From positions 1-64,000 of the forward strand of contig CAVTTP010000007.1 of NCBI GenBank assembly GCA_963737705.1: a DNA stretch of 64,000 bases. Reading direction: 5' to 3'. Below the pieces are notes generated by a model. It had not been told where the DNA came from, searched no databases, and was given only the letters and a program-made list of their open reading frames with translations. Source of the stretch: PALSA-607 sp963737705 (lineage in GTDB: Bacteria > Actinomycetota > Actinomycetes > Acidothermales > Acidothermaceae). Made by a program: the position numbers and the translations under genes. Shown here piece by piece: positions 34,502-43,125 of this stretch. Positions within the stretch are counted from its first letter, which is position 1, and the number at the start of each line of letters is the position of its first letter.

Positions 34502-37462
34502 TTGAATCCGCCCCACACCCCTGGTGATACGGCCGAGCGCTCGCCCAGCCGTGAGACATCGCGTAGCCGTGAGACATCGCGCAGCCGTGAGACACTGCGC
34601 AGCCTTGAGACCAGCCGCCCGTTCGCCGACCGACACATCGGGCCGGACGCCGATCAGCAGGCGAAGATGCTCGCGATCGTTGGCTACGGCTCGCTGGACG
34701 AACTCGCCGCACAGGCGATCCCTGCCTCGATCGCCGATGACCCGAATCGCGAGTCGTTGATCCCGCCCGCGGCCACCGAGGTCGAAGTAACCGAGGAGCT
34801 TCGCGCGTTGGCCGCGCAGAACACCGCTCTGACGCCCATGATCGGGCTCGGCTACTACGGCACGGACACGCCCGCCGTCATTCGCCGAAACGTCCTGGAG
34901 AATCCTGCCTGGTACACGGCGTACACGCCCTACCAGCCTGAGATCTCCCAGGGCCGCCTGGAGGCGCTGCTCAACTTCCAGACTGTGATCAGCGACCTCA
35001 CCGGCCTCGCGGTCGCGGGCGCGTCCCTTCTCGACGAGCCGACGGCCGCTGCAGAGGCGATGGCGCTGTGCCGCCGCAACTCCTCGTCGTCCAGCAATCG
35101 TTTCTATGTCGACGCCGACGTGCTGCCTCAGACCATCGCGGTCATCCGAACGCGCGCACTACCGATGGGTCTCGACGTCGTCGTCGCCGATCTCACAAAT
35201 GGCTTGCCGGACGACGGTTGCTTCGGTGTGTTGGTCCAAGACCCGGGTACCAGCGGACGGCTGCGAGACCACGCTTCTCTCGCCGAGCAGGCGCACACGG
35301 CCGGCGCACTCGTCGTGGCTGCGACGGATCTGCTGGCCTTGACGATGCTGCGTCCCCCAGGCGAATGGGGCGCCGACATCGCGGTCGGATCGAGCCAGCG
35401 GTTCGGGGTTCCGCTCTGGTTCGGTGGTCCGCACGCGGGATTCATCGCTGTGCGTGAGGCTCTTGCACGGTCGTTGCCCGGACGGCTGGTCGGCCAGTCG
35501 ATCGACGCCGACGGTCGGCCCGCGTACCGGCTCGCCCTGCAGACGCGAGAGCAACACATCAGGCGCGAGAAGGCAACGAGCAACATCTGCACCGCACAGG
35601 TGCTGCTTGCGGTCACCGCGGCGATGTATGCGGTCTACCACGGACCCGACGGCTTGACCGACATTGCTGCGCGCGTGCACCGCAGCGCACTGGTGCTCGC
35701 CGAGGGCCTGCGCCGTGGCGGCATCGATGTGGCGGCGGACGCGTTTTTCGACACGGTGCAGGTGGGCGTTCCTGGACGTGCGAGCTCCGTAGTCGACGCT
35801 GCACGGCAGCGCGGAATCAACATTCGGTTGGTCGACGCTGACACGGTGAGCATCGCGTGCGACGAGACAACACAGCGGCAGCATCTCGCGGCATTGTGGG
35901 CTGCGTTCGCGCTCGACCTTGGTGTCGATGACATTGACTCGATCGATGACGCCGTACACGACGAGTTTCCGGTTGCTGTGCGACGGACGTCAGATTTCCT
36001 TCGCCACGAGGTGTTTCATCAGCACCGCTCTGAGACTTCGATGCTGCGGTACCTGCGCAGCTTGTCCGACAAGGACGTCGCGCTCGACCGATCGATGATC
36101 CCGCTCGGCTCGTGCACGATGAAGCTGAACGCGACGACAGAGATGGAGCCGATCAGCTGGCCCGAGTTCGCGCAGATGCATCCATTTGCGCCGATCGAGC
36201 AAGCGAAGGGCTACCTCACCCTGATTCGGCAACTCGAGTCATGGCTTGCGGATGTGACCGGATACGACGCGGTTTCGCTGCAGCCGAATGCCGGCTCACA
36301 GGGTGAGTTCGCGGGGCTGCTGGCGATCCGGTCTTTCCACGACGCCGCCGGAAATACCGAGCGAGATGTCTGTCTGATTCCGGCGTCAGCACACGGAACC
36401 AACGCCGCAAGCGCAGCGATGGCCGGGATGCGCGTGGTCGTGGTTGCGTGCGACGACGCGGGAAACGTTGACCTGAATGACCTGCACAGCAAGATTGAGA
36501 CGCACGCAGCGAAGCTCGCGGCGATCATGATCACCTATCCGTCGACACATGGCGTTTTCGAGTCGACCGTGCGCGACGTGTGTGCTGCGGTCCATGACGC
36601 GGGTGGTCAGGTCTACGTCGACGGCGCGAATCTCAACGCGCTCGTCGGTCTTGCGCGGCCCGGTCGCTTCGGTGCCGACGTGTCGCACCTCAATCTGCAC
36701 AAGACGTTCTGCATCCCGCACGGCGGGGGCGGCCCAGGCGTCGGCCCGGTCGCGGTCCGCGCACATTTGGCGCCGTACCTGCCCAACCATCCGTTGTCGC
36801 CTGAGGCCGGGCCTGCGACGGGTCCTGGTCCGATCAGCGGCGCGCCGTTCGGGTCGGCTGGCGTGCTGCCCATTCCCTGGGCCTACATCAGGCTGATGGG
36901 ACTGCCCGGCCTGACGAAGGCCACTCAAGTCGCGATCTTGTCGGCGAACTACCTAGCGCGCCGCCTGGCGCCGTCCTACCCGATTCTCTACACCGGCCAC
37001 GGTGGTCTGGTCGCGCACGAATGCATCATCGATCTACGGCCAATCACGAAGGAAAGTGGTGTCACGGTCGACGACGTCGCGAAGCGACTCATCGACTACG
37101 GCTTCCACGCGCCGACGATGTCGTTCCCGGTCGCAGGAACCTTGATGATCGAACCGACAGAGTCCGAAGGGCTCGACGAACTCGATCGCTTTGTCGACGC
37201 CATGGTCTCGATTCGGGCGGAGATCGCGAAGGTCGCGTCGGGGGAGTGGGACCGCATCGACAATCCGCTGCACCACGCACCGCACACCGCCGCGTCGATG
37301 ACCGGCCCGTGGGAGCACGGCTACTCGCGCGCAGTCGCTGCGTACCCGGTTCCGGCATTGCTGCAAGGGAAATACTGGTCTCCCGTCGCGCGCATCGACG
37401 GTGCTTACGGCGATCGCAACCTTGTCTGCAGCTGCCCAGCTCCTTCCGCGTACGAGTCGTGA
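34502..37462 (+). CDS. gcvP: Glycine dehydrogenase (P protein, decarboxylating)
   Basis: 986 residues; the PLP-dependent decarboxylase that starts glycine cleavage with GcvH. Both halves of the fused P1/P2 form are present: FADRHIGPDADQQAKML, GYYGTDTPAVIRRNVLENPA and YTPYQPEISQGRLEALLNFQ in the first; LGSCTMKLNATTEM, LQPNAGSQGEFAGL and the PLP Lys in NLHKTFCIPHGGGGPGVGPV (about 733) in the second. The TTG at 34502 has CGGAGG 6 bp upstream. Residues about 15-40 are a repeated Ser-Arg-Glu-Thr segment not found in the family. Expression is controlled by the glycine riboswitch just upstream. Confidence 0.96.
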   Translation: MNPPHTPGDTAERSPSRETSRSRETSRSRETLRSLETSRPFADRHIGPDADQQAKMLAIVGYGSLDELAAQAIPASIADDPNRESLIPPAATEVEVTEELRALAAQNTALTPMIGLGYYGTDTPAVIRRNVLENPAWYTAYTPYQPEISQGRLEALLNFQTVISDLTGLAVAGASLLDEPTAAAEAMALCRRNSSSSSNRFYVDADVLPQTIAVIRTRALPMGLDVVVADLTNGLPDDGCFGVLVQDPGTSGRLRDHASLAEQAHTAGALVVAATDLLALTMLRPPGEWGADIAVGSSQRFGVPLWFGGPHAGFIAVREALARSLPGRLVGQSIDADGRPAYRLALQTREQHIRREKATSNICTAQVLLAVTAAMYAVYHGPDGLTDIAARVHRSALVLAEGLRRGGIDVAADAFFDTVQVGVPGRASSVVDAARQRGINIRLVDADTVSIACDETTQRQHLAALWAAFALDLGVDDIDSIDDAVHDEFPVAVRRTSDFLRHEVFHQHRSETSMLRYLRSLSDKDVALDRSMIPLGSCTMKLNATTEMEPISWPEFAQMHPFAPIEQAKGYLTLIRQLESWLADVTGYDAVSLQPNAGSQGEFAGLLAIRSFHDAAGNTERDVCLIPASAHGTNAASAAMAGMRVVVVACDDAGNVDLNDLHSKIETHAAKLAAIMITYPSTHGVFESTVRDVCAAVHDAGGQVYVDGANLNALVGLARPGRFGADVSHLNLHKTFCIPHGGGGPGVGPVAVRAHLAPYLPNHPLSPEAGPATGPGPISGAPFGSAGVLPIPWAYIRLMGLPGLTKATQVAILSANYLARRLAPSYPILYTGHGGLVAHECIIDLRPITKESGVTVDDVAKRLIDYGFHAPTMSFPVAGTLMIEPTESEGLDELDRFVDAMVSIRAEIAKVASGEWDRIDNPLHHAPHTAASMTGPWEHGYSRAVAAYPVPALLQGKYWSPVARIDGAYGDRNLVCSCPAPSAYES
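34547..34618 (+). repeat. Four 18-bp tandem repeats inside gcvP
   Basis: Units at 34547-34564, 34565-34582, 34583-34600 and 34601-34618 share AGCCGTGAGACATCGCGC with few changes (the last is most diverged). They encode SRETSR-like units, so copy-number changes keep the frame. They lie between the start codon and the conserved enzyme. Confidence 0.85.
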
Positions 37463-37514
37463 TCTCCCCGGCAGAAGCTCATCTCGCGGGCAGCACGTGC
37501 GGGGGGCCCGCCCG

Positions 37515-38048
37515 TTAGGTTCTGCCTTCGCGCTGCTGTGCGTCGCGTAGCAGATCTCGTCCGAACAGCGGCTGCTCGGCATCGGCTGGGCGGGGCATCC
37601 ACTCCGCGTGTTGCACGGTGAAACCCGCGGCTCGCGCTGCGTCGACGACCGAAGGATCGTCATCAACGAGCATCTCGATGGTCGACTCGCGCCGAAGGCG
37701 GCGCAGTTCGTGCAGCTTGATGACGGCACTGGGACGCCGATCGCCTTCTGGTCGCATCACGAGACGCCCGGGTGGTAACTGCTGATCATCGAGCCACGAC
37801 TGCGTCGCGGTCCGAAGGCGCTCGGGCCTGCCGGTGAGGTAGACGATCTCGTGGGTCGCCGCGGCGCGTTTCGCGAACTCGGCCCCGACGTCGAGCACCT
37901 GGTCGTTCTTAGCCGCGGCGAAGAAGGCCTCCCAGTTCTTCGGCCGCGTCGCGAGGTAGTGCAAGCGGTGCCGGACGTCGGCGAGAACGCCATCGATGTC
38001 GAAGACGACGAGCGGGGAGGCCACGAACCGCAATCTAGCGCGTGTCAC
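37515..38048 (-). CDS. HAD-family phosphatase (polynucleotide-kinase-3'-phosphatase-like)
   Basis: 177 residues. FDIDGVLADVRHRLHYL at about 16-32 is HAD motif I with two Asp; IVYLTGRPERLRTAT is motif II; MLVDDDPSVVDAARAAG is the acidic motif. The pattern resembles the phosphatase domain of T4-type polynucleotide kinases, but there is no kinase part. The GTG overlaps the stop of the radical SAM gene (GTGA), so the two are coupled and may be co-regulated by the SOS-box-like site upstream. Substrate unknown. Confidence 0.78.
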   Translation of the reverse strand: MTRARLRFVASPLVVFDIDGVLADVRHRLHYLATRPKNWEAFFAAAKNDQVLDVGAEFAKRAAATHEIVYLTGRPERLRTATQSWLDDQQLPPGRLVMRPEGDRRPSAVIKLHELRRLRRESTIEMLVDDDPSVVDAARAAGFTVQHAEWMPRPADAEQPLFGRDLLRDAQQREGRT

Positions 38049-39070
38049 AGCAGGGAGAGTTGATCGCCGATCGGAGCAACCGGTTCGTCAGTGGGCTGGG
38101 GACTCTGGCGGATCCGCCTTGCCTCAACAGGCTTGTGAGAACCGATGCCGGCCGTGCGCGCGAGTTCGCGCACCTGGGCGCACACGTCGTCCTGATAGCT
38201 CTTTGCTGCATACGACGACGTCCGATACAGCGTGCGGTACCGAGGAAGGAGCGCGGGATACATCGCTTCAAGCCACCCCATGAACCACTCTCGGGCGCCG
38301 GGTCGCAGATGCAACACGATCGGAGTCACCGAGCGCGCGCCAGCAGCGGCGATCGCTGCCACCGTCTGTGCGAGTTGGTCAGGGGAGTCAGAGAGCCCGG
38401 GCAGGATCGGCGCCATGAGAACGTCGCACCTGATGCCGGCCGAATTCAAAGTGCGACACACACCGAGGCGGGCCTTGGGGCTCGGCGTTCCGGGTTCTAC
38501 CTCGCGCCACAGTTGCGGATCGATGAAGCCGACGGAGACGGCGGTTGAAACGTCCGTCACCTCAGCCGCGCGTTCGAGCAGCGGCAAGTCGCGCAGGATC
38601 AGCGACCCTTTCGTAAGGATGGAGAACGGGTTCGACGCCTCTGTCAGCGCCTTAAGGATCCCTGGCATCAGCCGGTAGCGACCCTCTGCTCGCTGGTAGC
38701 AATCGACGTTGGTACCCATCGCGACGTGGTGACCGCCCCACGACGGCTTCGCCAGTTCGGTGCGCAGCAGGCTCGGCGCATTCACCTTGACCACGACCTT
38801 CGTGTCGAAGTCGAGGCCGGCACCGAGATCGAGATAGGTGTGGGTGTTGCGGGCAAAGCAGTATCGGCAGGCGTGCGAGCAGCCGCGGTACGGGTTGATC
38901 GTCCAGCCGAAGGGCAGCCTGGACGCGCTGGGCACCCTGTTGAGGATCGACTTCGCGTGCACCTCGAAGAAGGTCATGCCAGCGAATTGCGGTGAGTCGA
39001 AGGTGCGGATGACCGCCGGTCGGGCAAATAACGTCCCTGCGCTTGAGTCCAGCCGTTGCGATTCCCAGCG
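38045..39070 (-). CDS. Rv2578c-family radical SAM protein
   Basis: 341 residues. The radical SAM cluster motif is C-x3-C-x2-C in GCSHACRYCFAR (Cys at about 64, 68 and 71), followed by NTHTYLDLGAGLDFDTKVVV and WGGHHVAMGTNVDCYQRAEG, typical of this family of SPL-like proteins. Family members resemble spore photoproduct lyase-type repair enzymes, but function is unproven. The GTG at 39070 has AGGGAGG about 5 bp upstream, and the residues after it (RWESQRLD) match the usual start. A putative LexA site lies about 60 bp upstream. Confidence 0.88.
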   Translation of the reverse strand, partial: RWESQRLDSSAGTLFARPAVIRTFDSPQFAGMTFFEVHAKSILNRVPSASRLPFGWTINPYRGCSHACRYCFARNTHTYLDLGAGLDFDTKVVVKVNAPSLLRTELAKPSWGGHHVAMGTNVDCYQRAEGRYRLMPGILKALTEASNPFSILTKGSLILRDLPLLERAAEVTDVSTAVSVGFIDPQLWREVEPGTPSPKARLGVCRTLNSAGIRCDVLMAPILPGLSDSPDQLAQTVAAIAAAGARSVTPIVLHLRPGAREWFMGWLEAMYPALLPRYRTLYRTSSYAAKSYQDDVCAQVRELARTAGIGSHKPVEARRIRQSPQPTDEPVAPIGDQLSLL

Positions 39071-39128
39071 CACGCAACCTCCCTGATTTACGCCCCGCGC
39101 CATCGGAGCCCGGGCGGTCCTCAGCCAT

Positions 39129-39144
39129 TAGAACATATGTTCGA
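39129..39144 (-). promoter_or_regulatory. SOS-box-like LexA site
   Basis: TAGAACATATGTTCGA contains the exact core GAAC-N4-GTTC of the actinobacterial SOS box (consensus TCGAAC-N4-GTTCGA), differing at one outer position. It lies about 60 bp upstream of the radical SAM start and about 110 bp upstream of the ECF sigma start on the other strand. On the minus strand a TCTAAT, a fair -10 element, follows directly, so LexA binding could block the promoter. Confidence 0.6.
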
Positions 39145-39252
39145 ACGCGGTGGGAGGCGAACTCCGGACAGAGTGAACCGGCTGCCGGGACTGGCGCGAA
39201 TGACTCCCGGGCCCAGCGACTTAAGCCCGGGTGGTCCTCGAACCTTGGGAGC

Positions 39253-40008
39253 GTGAGTGAGTTGACGGTCGGCTCACTCGCTCGAGACAGGGCCCCCACT
39301 ATCCGCATTCCTGAGGCTTCTCCAGCACTTGATCCAGCAGGTGATCCGCCGTCCCAGACGCGGGCACGCGCGCCATATGTGAGACTCCTGGCTGTGGCAG
39401 GGTCGCAGGGCGGTGCAGCGTACGAAACGTACGACGACGCCAGCCTGGGCAAGCTCGTCGCAAGCCAGGACCCGGCTGCGCTCGAAGAGCTATACGACCG
39501 GCACGGGGGAGCCTGTTACGGCTTGGCCCGAAGAGTGGTCACCGACGAGCAACTCGCTCAGGACGTGGTCCAGGAGGTCTTTTTGGCCATCTGGCGAGGC
39601 GCCGCGACATACGACGGTTCGAGAGGGACGCTGAGCACCTGGTTGTATGCCCTCACACACCACAAGTCGGTCGACGCTGTTCGGCGAGCTCAACGCCACA
39701 GCGGACGGCGGGCATCAGAGGACGCGTTGATCACTGAAGCCGACCCGTCGCCGGGTGTCGACGAGCAGGCATTGGCTTCGGTGCGACGCGACGAGGTACG
39801 GGCGGCATTGGCCGACCTGCCGGAGCCGCAACGGCGAGCGCTGATGCTGGCGTACTTCGGCGGCTACTCGCAGTCGGAGATTGCCGCGCTGACCGGCATA
39901 CCGCTTGGCACTGTCAAGACGCGCACCTTGGCCGCTCTGCGCCGCCTGCGGGCGGTTCTCGACGAAGCCCATGTGCACACGCCGCTTACCGACGGCGAGG
40001 GGGTGTGA
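39253..40008 (+). CDS. ECF sigma factor (SigK-like)
   Basis: About 251 residues from GTG 39253, though the conserved part starts near 39430. Region 2 reads LEELYDRHGGACYGLARRVV, LAQDVVQEVFLAIWRGAATY and LSTWLYALTHHKSVDAVRRA. Region 4 reads LADLPEPQRRALMLAYFGGY followed by SQSEIAALTGIPLGTVKTRT. The first 60 residues are poorly conserved and the start is uncertain (GTG 39379 or 39394 are options). It overlaps the anti-sigma gene by 4 bp, the usual SigK-RskA layout. Target genes are unknown. Confidence 0.85.
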   Translation: MSELTVGSLARDRAPTIRIPEASPALDPAGDPPSQTRARAPYVRLLAVAGSQGGAAYETYDDASLGKLVASQDPAALEELYDRHGGACYGLARRVVTDEQLAQDVVQEVFLAIWRGAATYDGSRGTLSTWLYALTHHKSVDAVRRAQRHSGRRASEDALITEADPSPGVDEQALASVRRDEVRAALADLPEPQRRALMLAYFGGYSQSEIAALTGIPLGTVKTRTLAALRRLRAVLDEAHVHTPLTDGEGV

Positions 40009-40751
40009 CACCTATGCCTGACGAACACGAGGAATGGTCAGAGCTCGCTGTCGGCCATGCGCTGTCGGCCCTCGATGACGCCGACGAGGCTCTGTACCTC
40101 GAACACGCTGCGTCGTGCGAGACCTGTCGCGAGCTCGAACGCGAGTTCAGCGAGACACTCGCTGACCTGGCGCTGACGGCGCCTTCTGTTGCCCCGCCCC
40201 CTTCATTGAAGGCGTCCATCATGGCGGCAATCAGCGCGGATGGGTCACGCGGCGATGCTGCTGTGATTCCGATCGACAGGCGCCGCGAATCCGTCGGAGC
40301 GCGGCCGCGGAAGATGCCGCTGTGGATCGGGGGAGTCGCCGCGGCCATCGTGGCCATTGCGCTGGTAGCGGTCTTTGTCGTGGCGCCGGGGCACAAACAA
40401 GCCTCCGTCGCGGCGCGATGCGCCGCGGTCAACTGCCCCACGATCACGCTGACCGGCGGTGGTCAGTCTGTCGCCGCCGTCATGGTGCTCGACAACACCG
40501 CATACATCGATCCGCACGGCCTGCCTGCGACACCAAAGGGCGACGTCTACGTCCTGTGGGCGCTGTCGACAGGCAAGACCCCTGTGGGTATCGGGGCCTT
40601 GCACACGGTGCCGACGTCGGGGCCGGTGCCAGCAGGCACGTTCACGACACCGATCACCAACGTCAGCGGCTTCGCCGTTACCGAGGAACCGGGTGACGCC
40701 GTTCCGGCGACTCCGTCCGAACATTTGCTCGCCCAAGGCTCCCGCGTCTAA
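40005..40751 (+). CDS. Zinc-binding anti-sigma factor (RskA-like)
   Basis: 248 residues. The cytoplasmic N-terminus has the zinc anti-sigma motif H-x3-C-x2-C (His34, Cys38, Cys41 in LEHAASCETC). One membrane helix (IGGVAAAIVAIALVAVFVVA) lies near 106-126, and an outside RskA-type domain follows (MVLDNTAYIDPHGLPATPKG, VYVLWALSTGKTPVGIG). It should hold the upstream sigma factor at the membrane until proteolysis releases it. It starts on the sigma stop (GTGTGA) and its 3' end overlaps mntP tail-to-tail by 4 bp. Confidence 0.9.
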   Translation: MTPMPDEHEEWSELAVGHALSALDDADEALYLEHAASCETCRELEREFSETLADLALTAPSVAPPPSLKASIMAAISADGSRGDAAVIPIDRRRESVGARPRKMPLWIGGVAAAIVAIALVAVFVVAPGHKQASVAARCAAVNCPTITLTGGGQSVAAVMVLDNTAYIDPHGLPATPKGDVYVLWALSTGKTPVGIGALHTVPTSGPVPAGTFTTPITNVSGFAVTEEPGDAVPATPSEHLLAQGSRV

Positions 40752-41314
40752 AAGACGTTCGCCGCAATCAGTATCCCGACGGCGATCAACACGACGCCTG
40801 CCACCCAGTCCGCGCGTCCTTGCATCCTTGCGCCGAGGGTGCGCCCGAGTTCGAGACCGGCAAGGCTCAGACCGACGCTCACGACAGCGAAAACAAGCAA
40901 TGAGGCTACGAGCGGTGTCTTTGTGACACCGAGGCCAAACCCAATCACGAGATTGTCGATCGATAATGCGAGCCCAGACATGACCAACGCCCCCGAACCT
41001 TGGCCGGCTTTTTGCGACACGTCGTGGCCGCCTGCTGGATCCTCCGTGCCCGATTGCGCCTCGACGAGCGACCACACCCCGGCAGCAGCGAGCAAGCCTC
41101 CGCCGATGTACCTCGTAGCCGGCCCGAGACCGTGCGAGGAGCCGTGGCCGATGAGCAGACCGATCAGAGGCATCGCGGCCTCGAAGAAGCCGAAGATCAC
41201 CGCGACGCGCACTCGAGTGCGCGCGTCGACGCCGGCGATGCCGATGCCTATCGCGGCAGCGAAGTTGTCGAGCCCCACGGCAAATGCGCTCAGCACAAGC
41301 GCGAGCACGATCAC
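40748..41314 (-). CDS. mntP: Manganese efflux pump MntP
   Basis: 188 residues, six predicted membrane helices in two similar halves. The conserved Asp-Asn motifs are visible in LSAFAVGLDNFAAAIGIGIA and MSGLALSIDNLVIGFGLG, and the GFFEAAMPLIGLLIG stretch is typical. The Gly/His-containing loop around residues 55-100 is variable. It exports Mn2+. No yybP-ykoY manganese riboswitch is evident in the 180 bp before its GTG. Confidence 0.9.
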   Translation of the reverse strand: MIVLALVLSAFAVGLDNFAAAIGIGIAGVDARTRVRVAVIFGFFEAAMPLIGLLIGHGSSHGLGPATRYIGGGLLAAAGVWSLVEAQSGTEDPAGGHDVSQKAGQGSGALVMSGLALSIDNLVIGFGLGVTKTPLVASLLVFAVVSVGLSLAGLELGRTLGARMQGRADWVAGVVLIAVGILIAANVF

Positions 41315-41495
41315 GGCGTGAGCCTACCGACGTCACTTCGACGCACCGGTGCTCGCGAGGGTTCGACTGGCTCGGGCACAATCATCTTGAGCAGCATCCC
41401 CAGCGGCATCTTCAGCGGCTGTCGATTTCGGGCCCTGCCAATCGTCGTCCCGATGTCAAGCACGTCGGAGTGCAATCGATCGCGGAGGAACACCC

Positions 41496-41843
41496 ATGGC
41501 GCAATACCTGATCCTGATCTATGAGAGTGAAGAGGGATACGCGAACGCGGCTCCCGATGACCTCCGTGCCACGATGCAGGCGCACACCCGTTTCGCTGAG
41601 CAGATCGGCGCGCTAGGCGGCACGATGCTCGGTGGCAACGCGCTGCAGCCGACGACAACTGCGACCTCAATCCGAGATGACATCGTCACCGATGGTCCCT
41701 TCGTGGAGACGAAGGAAGCACTCGGTGGCTACTACCTGATCGAGGCGGCAGACCTTGACCAGGCACTTGCGATCTCGAAGCTGTGCCCGGCACCCTTTGG
41801 CGGAGTTGAAGTCCGTCCGATCTGGGATCTCTCCGGCGGGTGA
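41496..41843 (+). CDS. DGPF/YCII-family protein
   Basis: 115 residues, one ferredoxin-like YCII domain: MAQYLILIYESEEGYANAAP, VTDGPFVETKEALGGYYLIE with the DGPF motif, and VEVRPIWD at the end. GGAGGAACACCC precedes the ATG. It overlaps the next gene, an ECF42-type sigma factor, by 4 bp. DGPF proteins are the standard neighbours of ECF42 sigma factors and are thought to be their targets or sensors. Confidence 0.9.
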   Translation: MAQYLILIYESEEGYANAAPDDLRATMQAHTRFAEQIGALGGTMLGGNALQPTTTATSIRDDIVTDGPFVETKEALGGYYLIEAADLDQALAISKLCPAPFGGVEVRPIWDLSGG

Positions 41844-43102
41844 GCGCTCCCGCCGACGAGGTACGTCGAGCAATCGCCGACGCGCATCGTCGCGAGTGGG
41901 CGTTCGTGCTCGCAGCGACGGCGCGCGTTGCCGGCGATATCGACCTTGCCGAAGAGTGCGTGCAGGACGCGTACGTATCAGCGCTGGATGCCTGGACCCG
42001 CGACGGCATACCCAGCAACCCGGCCGCGTGGCTCACGACCGCGGCTCGGCATCGCGCCGTGGACATCCACCGCCGCCATCAGACCCTGCGCGGGAAGCTC
42101 CCGCTGCTCGTCGAGCCCGAGGTGGCCGCGGCCGACATGGAGGACGTTGAGCTGATTCCCGACGACCGACTGCGGTTGGTCTTCACTTGCTGCCACCCGG
42201 CGCTCGGCCGGGAGGCGCAGGTGGCGTTGACCTTGCGGCTCGTGTGTGGTCTGACGACAGCTGAGATCGCGCAGGTCTTTCTGGTGCCAGAGCCGACGAT
42301 GGCGGCCCGCGTCACACGTGCGAAGAAGAAGATCGCGCTAGCGCGGATCCCTTACCGGGTACCGGATTCCGCGGAGCTGCCGGACCGTCTTGACGCCGTG
42401 CTGACCGTCGTCCACCTCCTCTACACGACGGGACACACCGCGCCTGCGGGGGAGCAGTTGATCCGATCCGATCTGGTGGATCGGTCACTTGGATTGGCGC
42501 GGATGCTGCTCGTTCTCATGCCCGACGAACGCGAGGTGCGCGGGCTGCTCGCATTGATCCTGTTGACCGACGCACGCCGCACTACGCGCGTCGACGCCAC
42601 AGGCCGGATGCTCTTACTCGAGGAGCAAGATCGCACGCAGTGGGATCGGGCGCAGATCGCTGAAGGACTCGCGCTCGTCCTCAACGCGTTGCGCGGCGGG
42701 GGAGCTGGCCGATTTGGCGTGCAGGCTGCAATCGCAGCCGTGCATGCGGAAGCGCCCAGTTATGCCGAGACGGATTGGCCTCAGGTGCTCGAGCTTTACG
42801 ACGAGCTCCTTCGCCGCTGGCCATCTCCCGTGGTCGCGCTGAACCGCTGCGTCGCCGTCTTGATGGTCGACGGGCCGCAAGCCGCACTCGACGAGGTCGA
42901 CGCACTGGACGCGTCAGGGCGGTTGGCCGGATACCGATACTTGCCGGCCACTCGCGCAGACTTGTTGCGTCGCCTCGATCGATTCAACGAAGCTGCTCAG
43001 GCTTACCGGTCAGCAATTGCACTCGCCGAAAACGACCTCGAGCGCGCGTTCTTGACCAGCCGGTTGCACGAGGTAGTGGAGCTGGCCAGCTCTTACAGCT
43101 AA
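41840..43102 (+). CDS. ECF42-type RNA polymerase sigma factor
   Basis: 420 residues, far longer than a plain ECF factor. Region 2 is FVLAATARVAGDIDLAEECV and onward (AWLTTAARHRAVDIHRRH); region 4 is REAQVALTLRLVCGLTTAEI followed by MAARVTRAKKKIALARIPY. The C-terminal ~230 residues are helical and TPR-like (LLALILLTDARRTTRVDATG, VLELYDELLRRWPSPVVALN), the ECF42 hallmark said to replace a separate anti-sigma. It is coupled to the DGPF gene by GTGA. Confidence 0.92.
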   Translation: MSAPADEVRRAIADAHRREWAFVLAATARVAGDIDLAEECVQDAYVSALDAWTRDGIPSNPAAWLTTAARHRAVDIHRRHQTLRGKLPLLVEPEVAAADMEDVELIPDDRLRLVFTCCHPALGREAQVALTLRLVCGLTTAEIAQVFLVPEPTMAARVTRAKKKIALARIPYRVPDSAELPDRLDAVLTVVHLLYTTGHTAPAGEQLIRSDLVDRSLGLARMLLVLMPDEREVRGLLALILLTDARRTTRVDATGRMLLLEEQDRTQWDRAQIAEGLALVLNALRGGGAGRFGVQAAIAAVHAEAPSYAETDWPQVLELYDELLRRWPSPVVALNRCVAVLMVDGPQAALDEVDALDASGRLAGYRYLPATRADLLRRLDRFNEAAQAYRSAIALAENDLERAFLTSRLHEVVELASSYS

Positions 43103-43125
43103 GTCGGCCAAGAAACTAGGCCGGC

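Noticed and set aside
41315..41495. Manganese riboswitch for mntP
   Set aside because: No yybP-ykoY-type conserved loops could be found in the interval.
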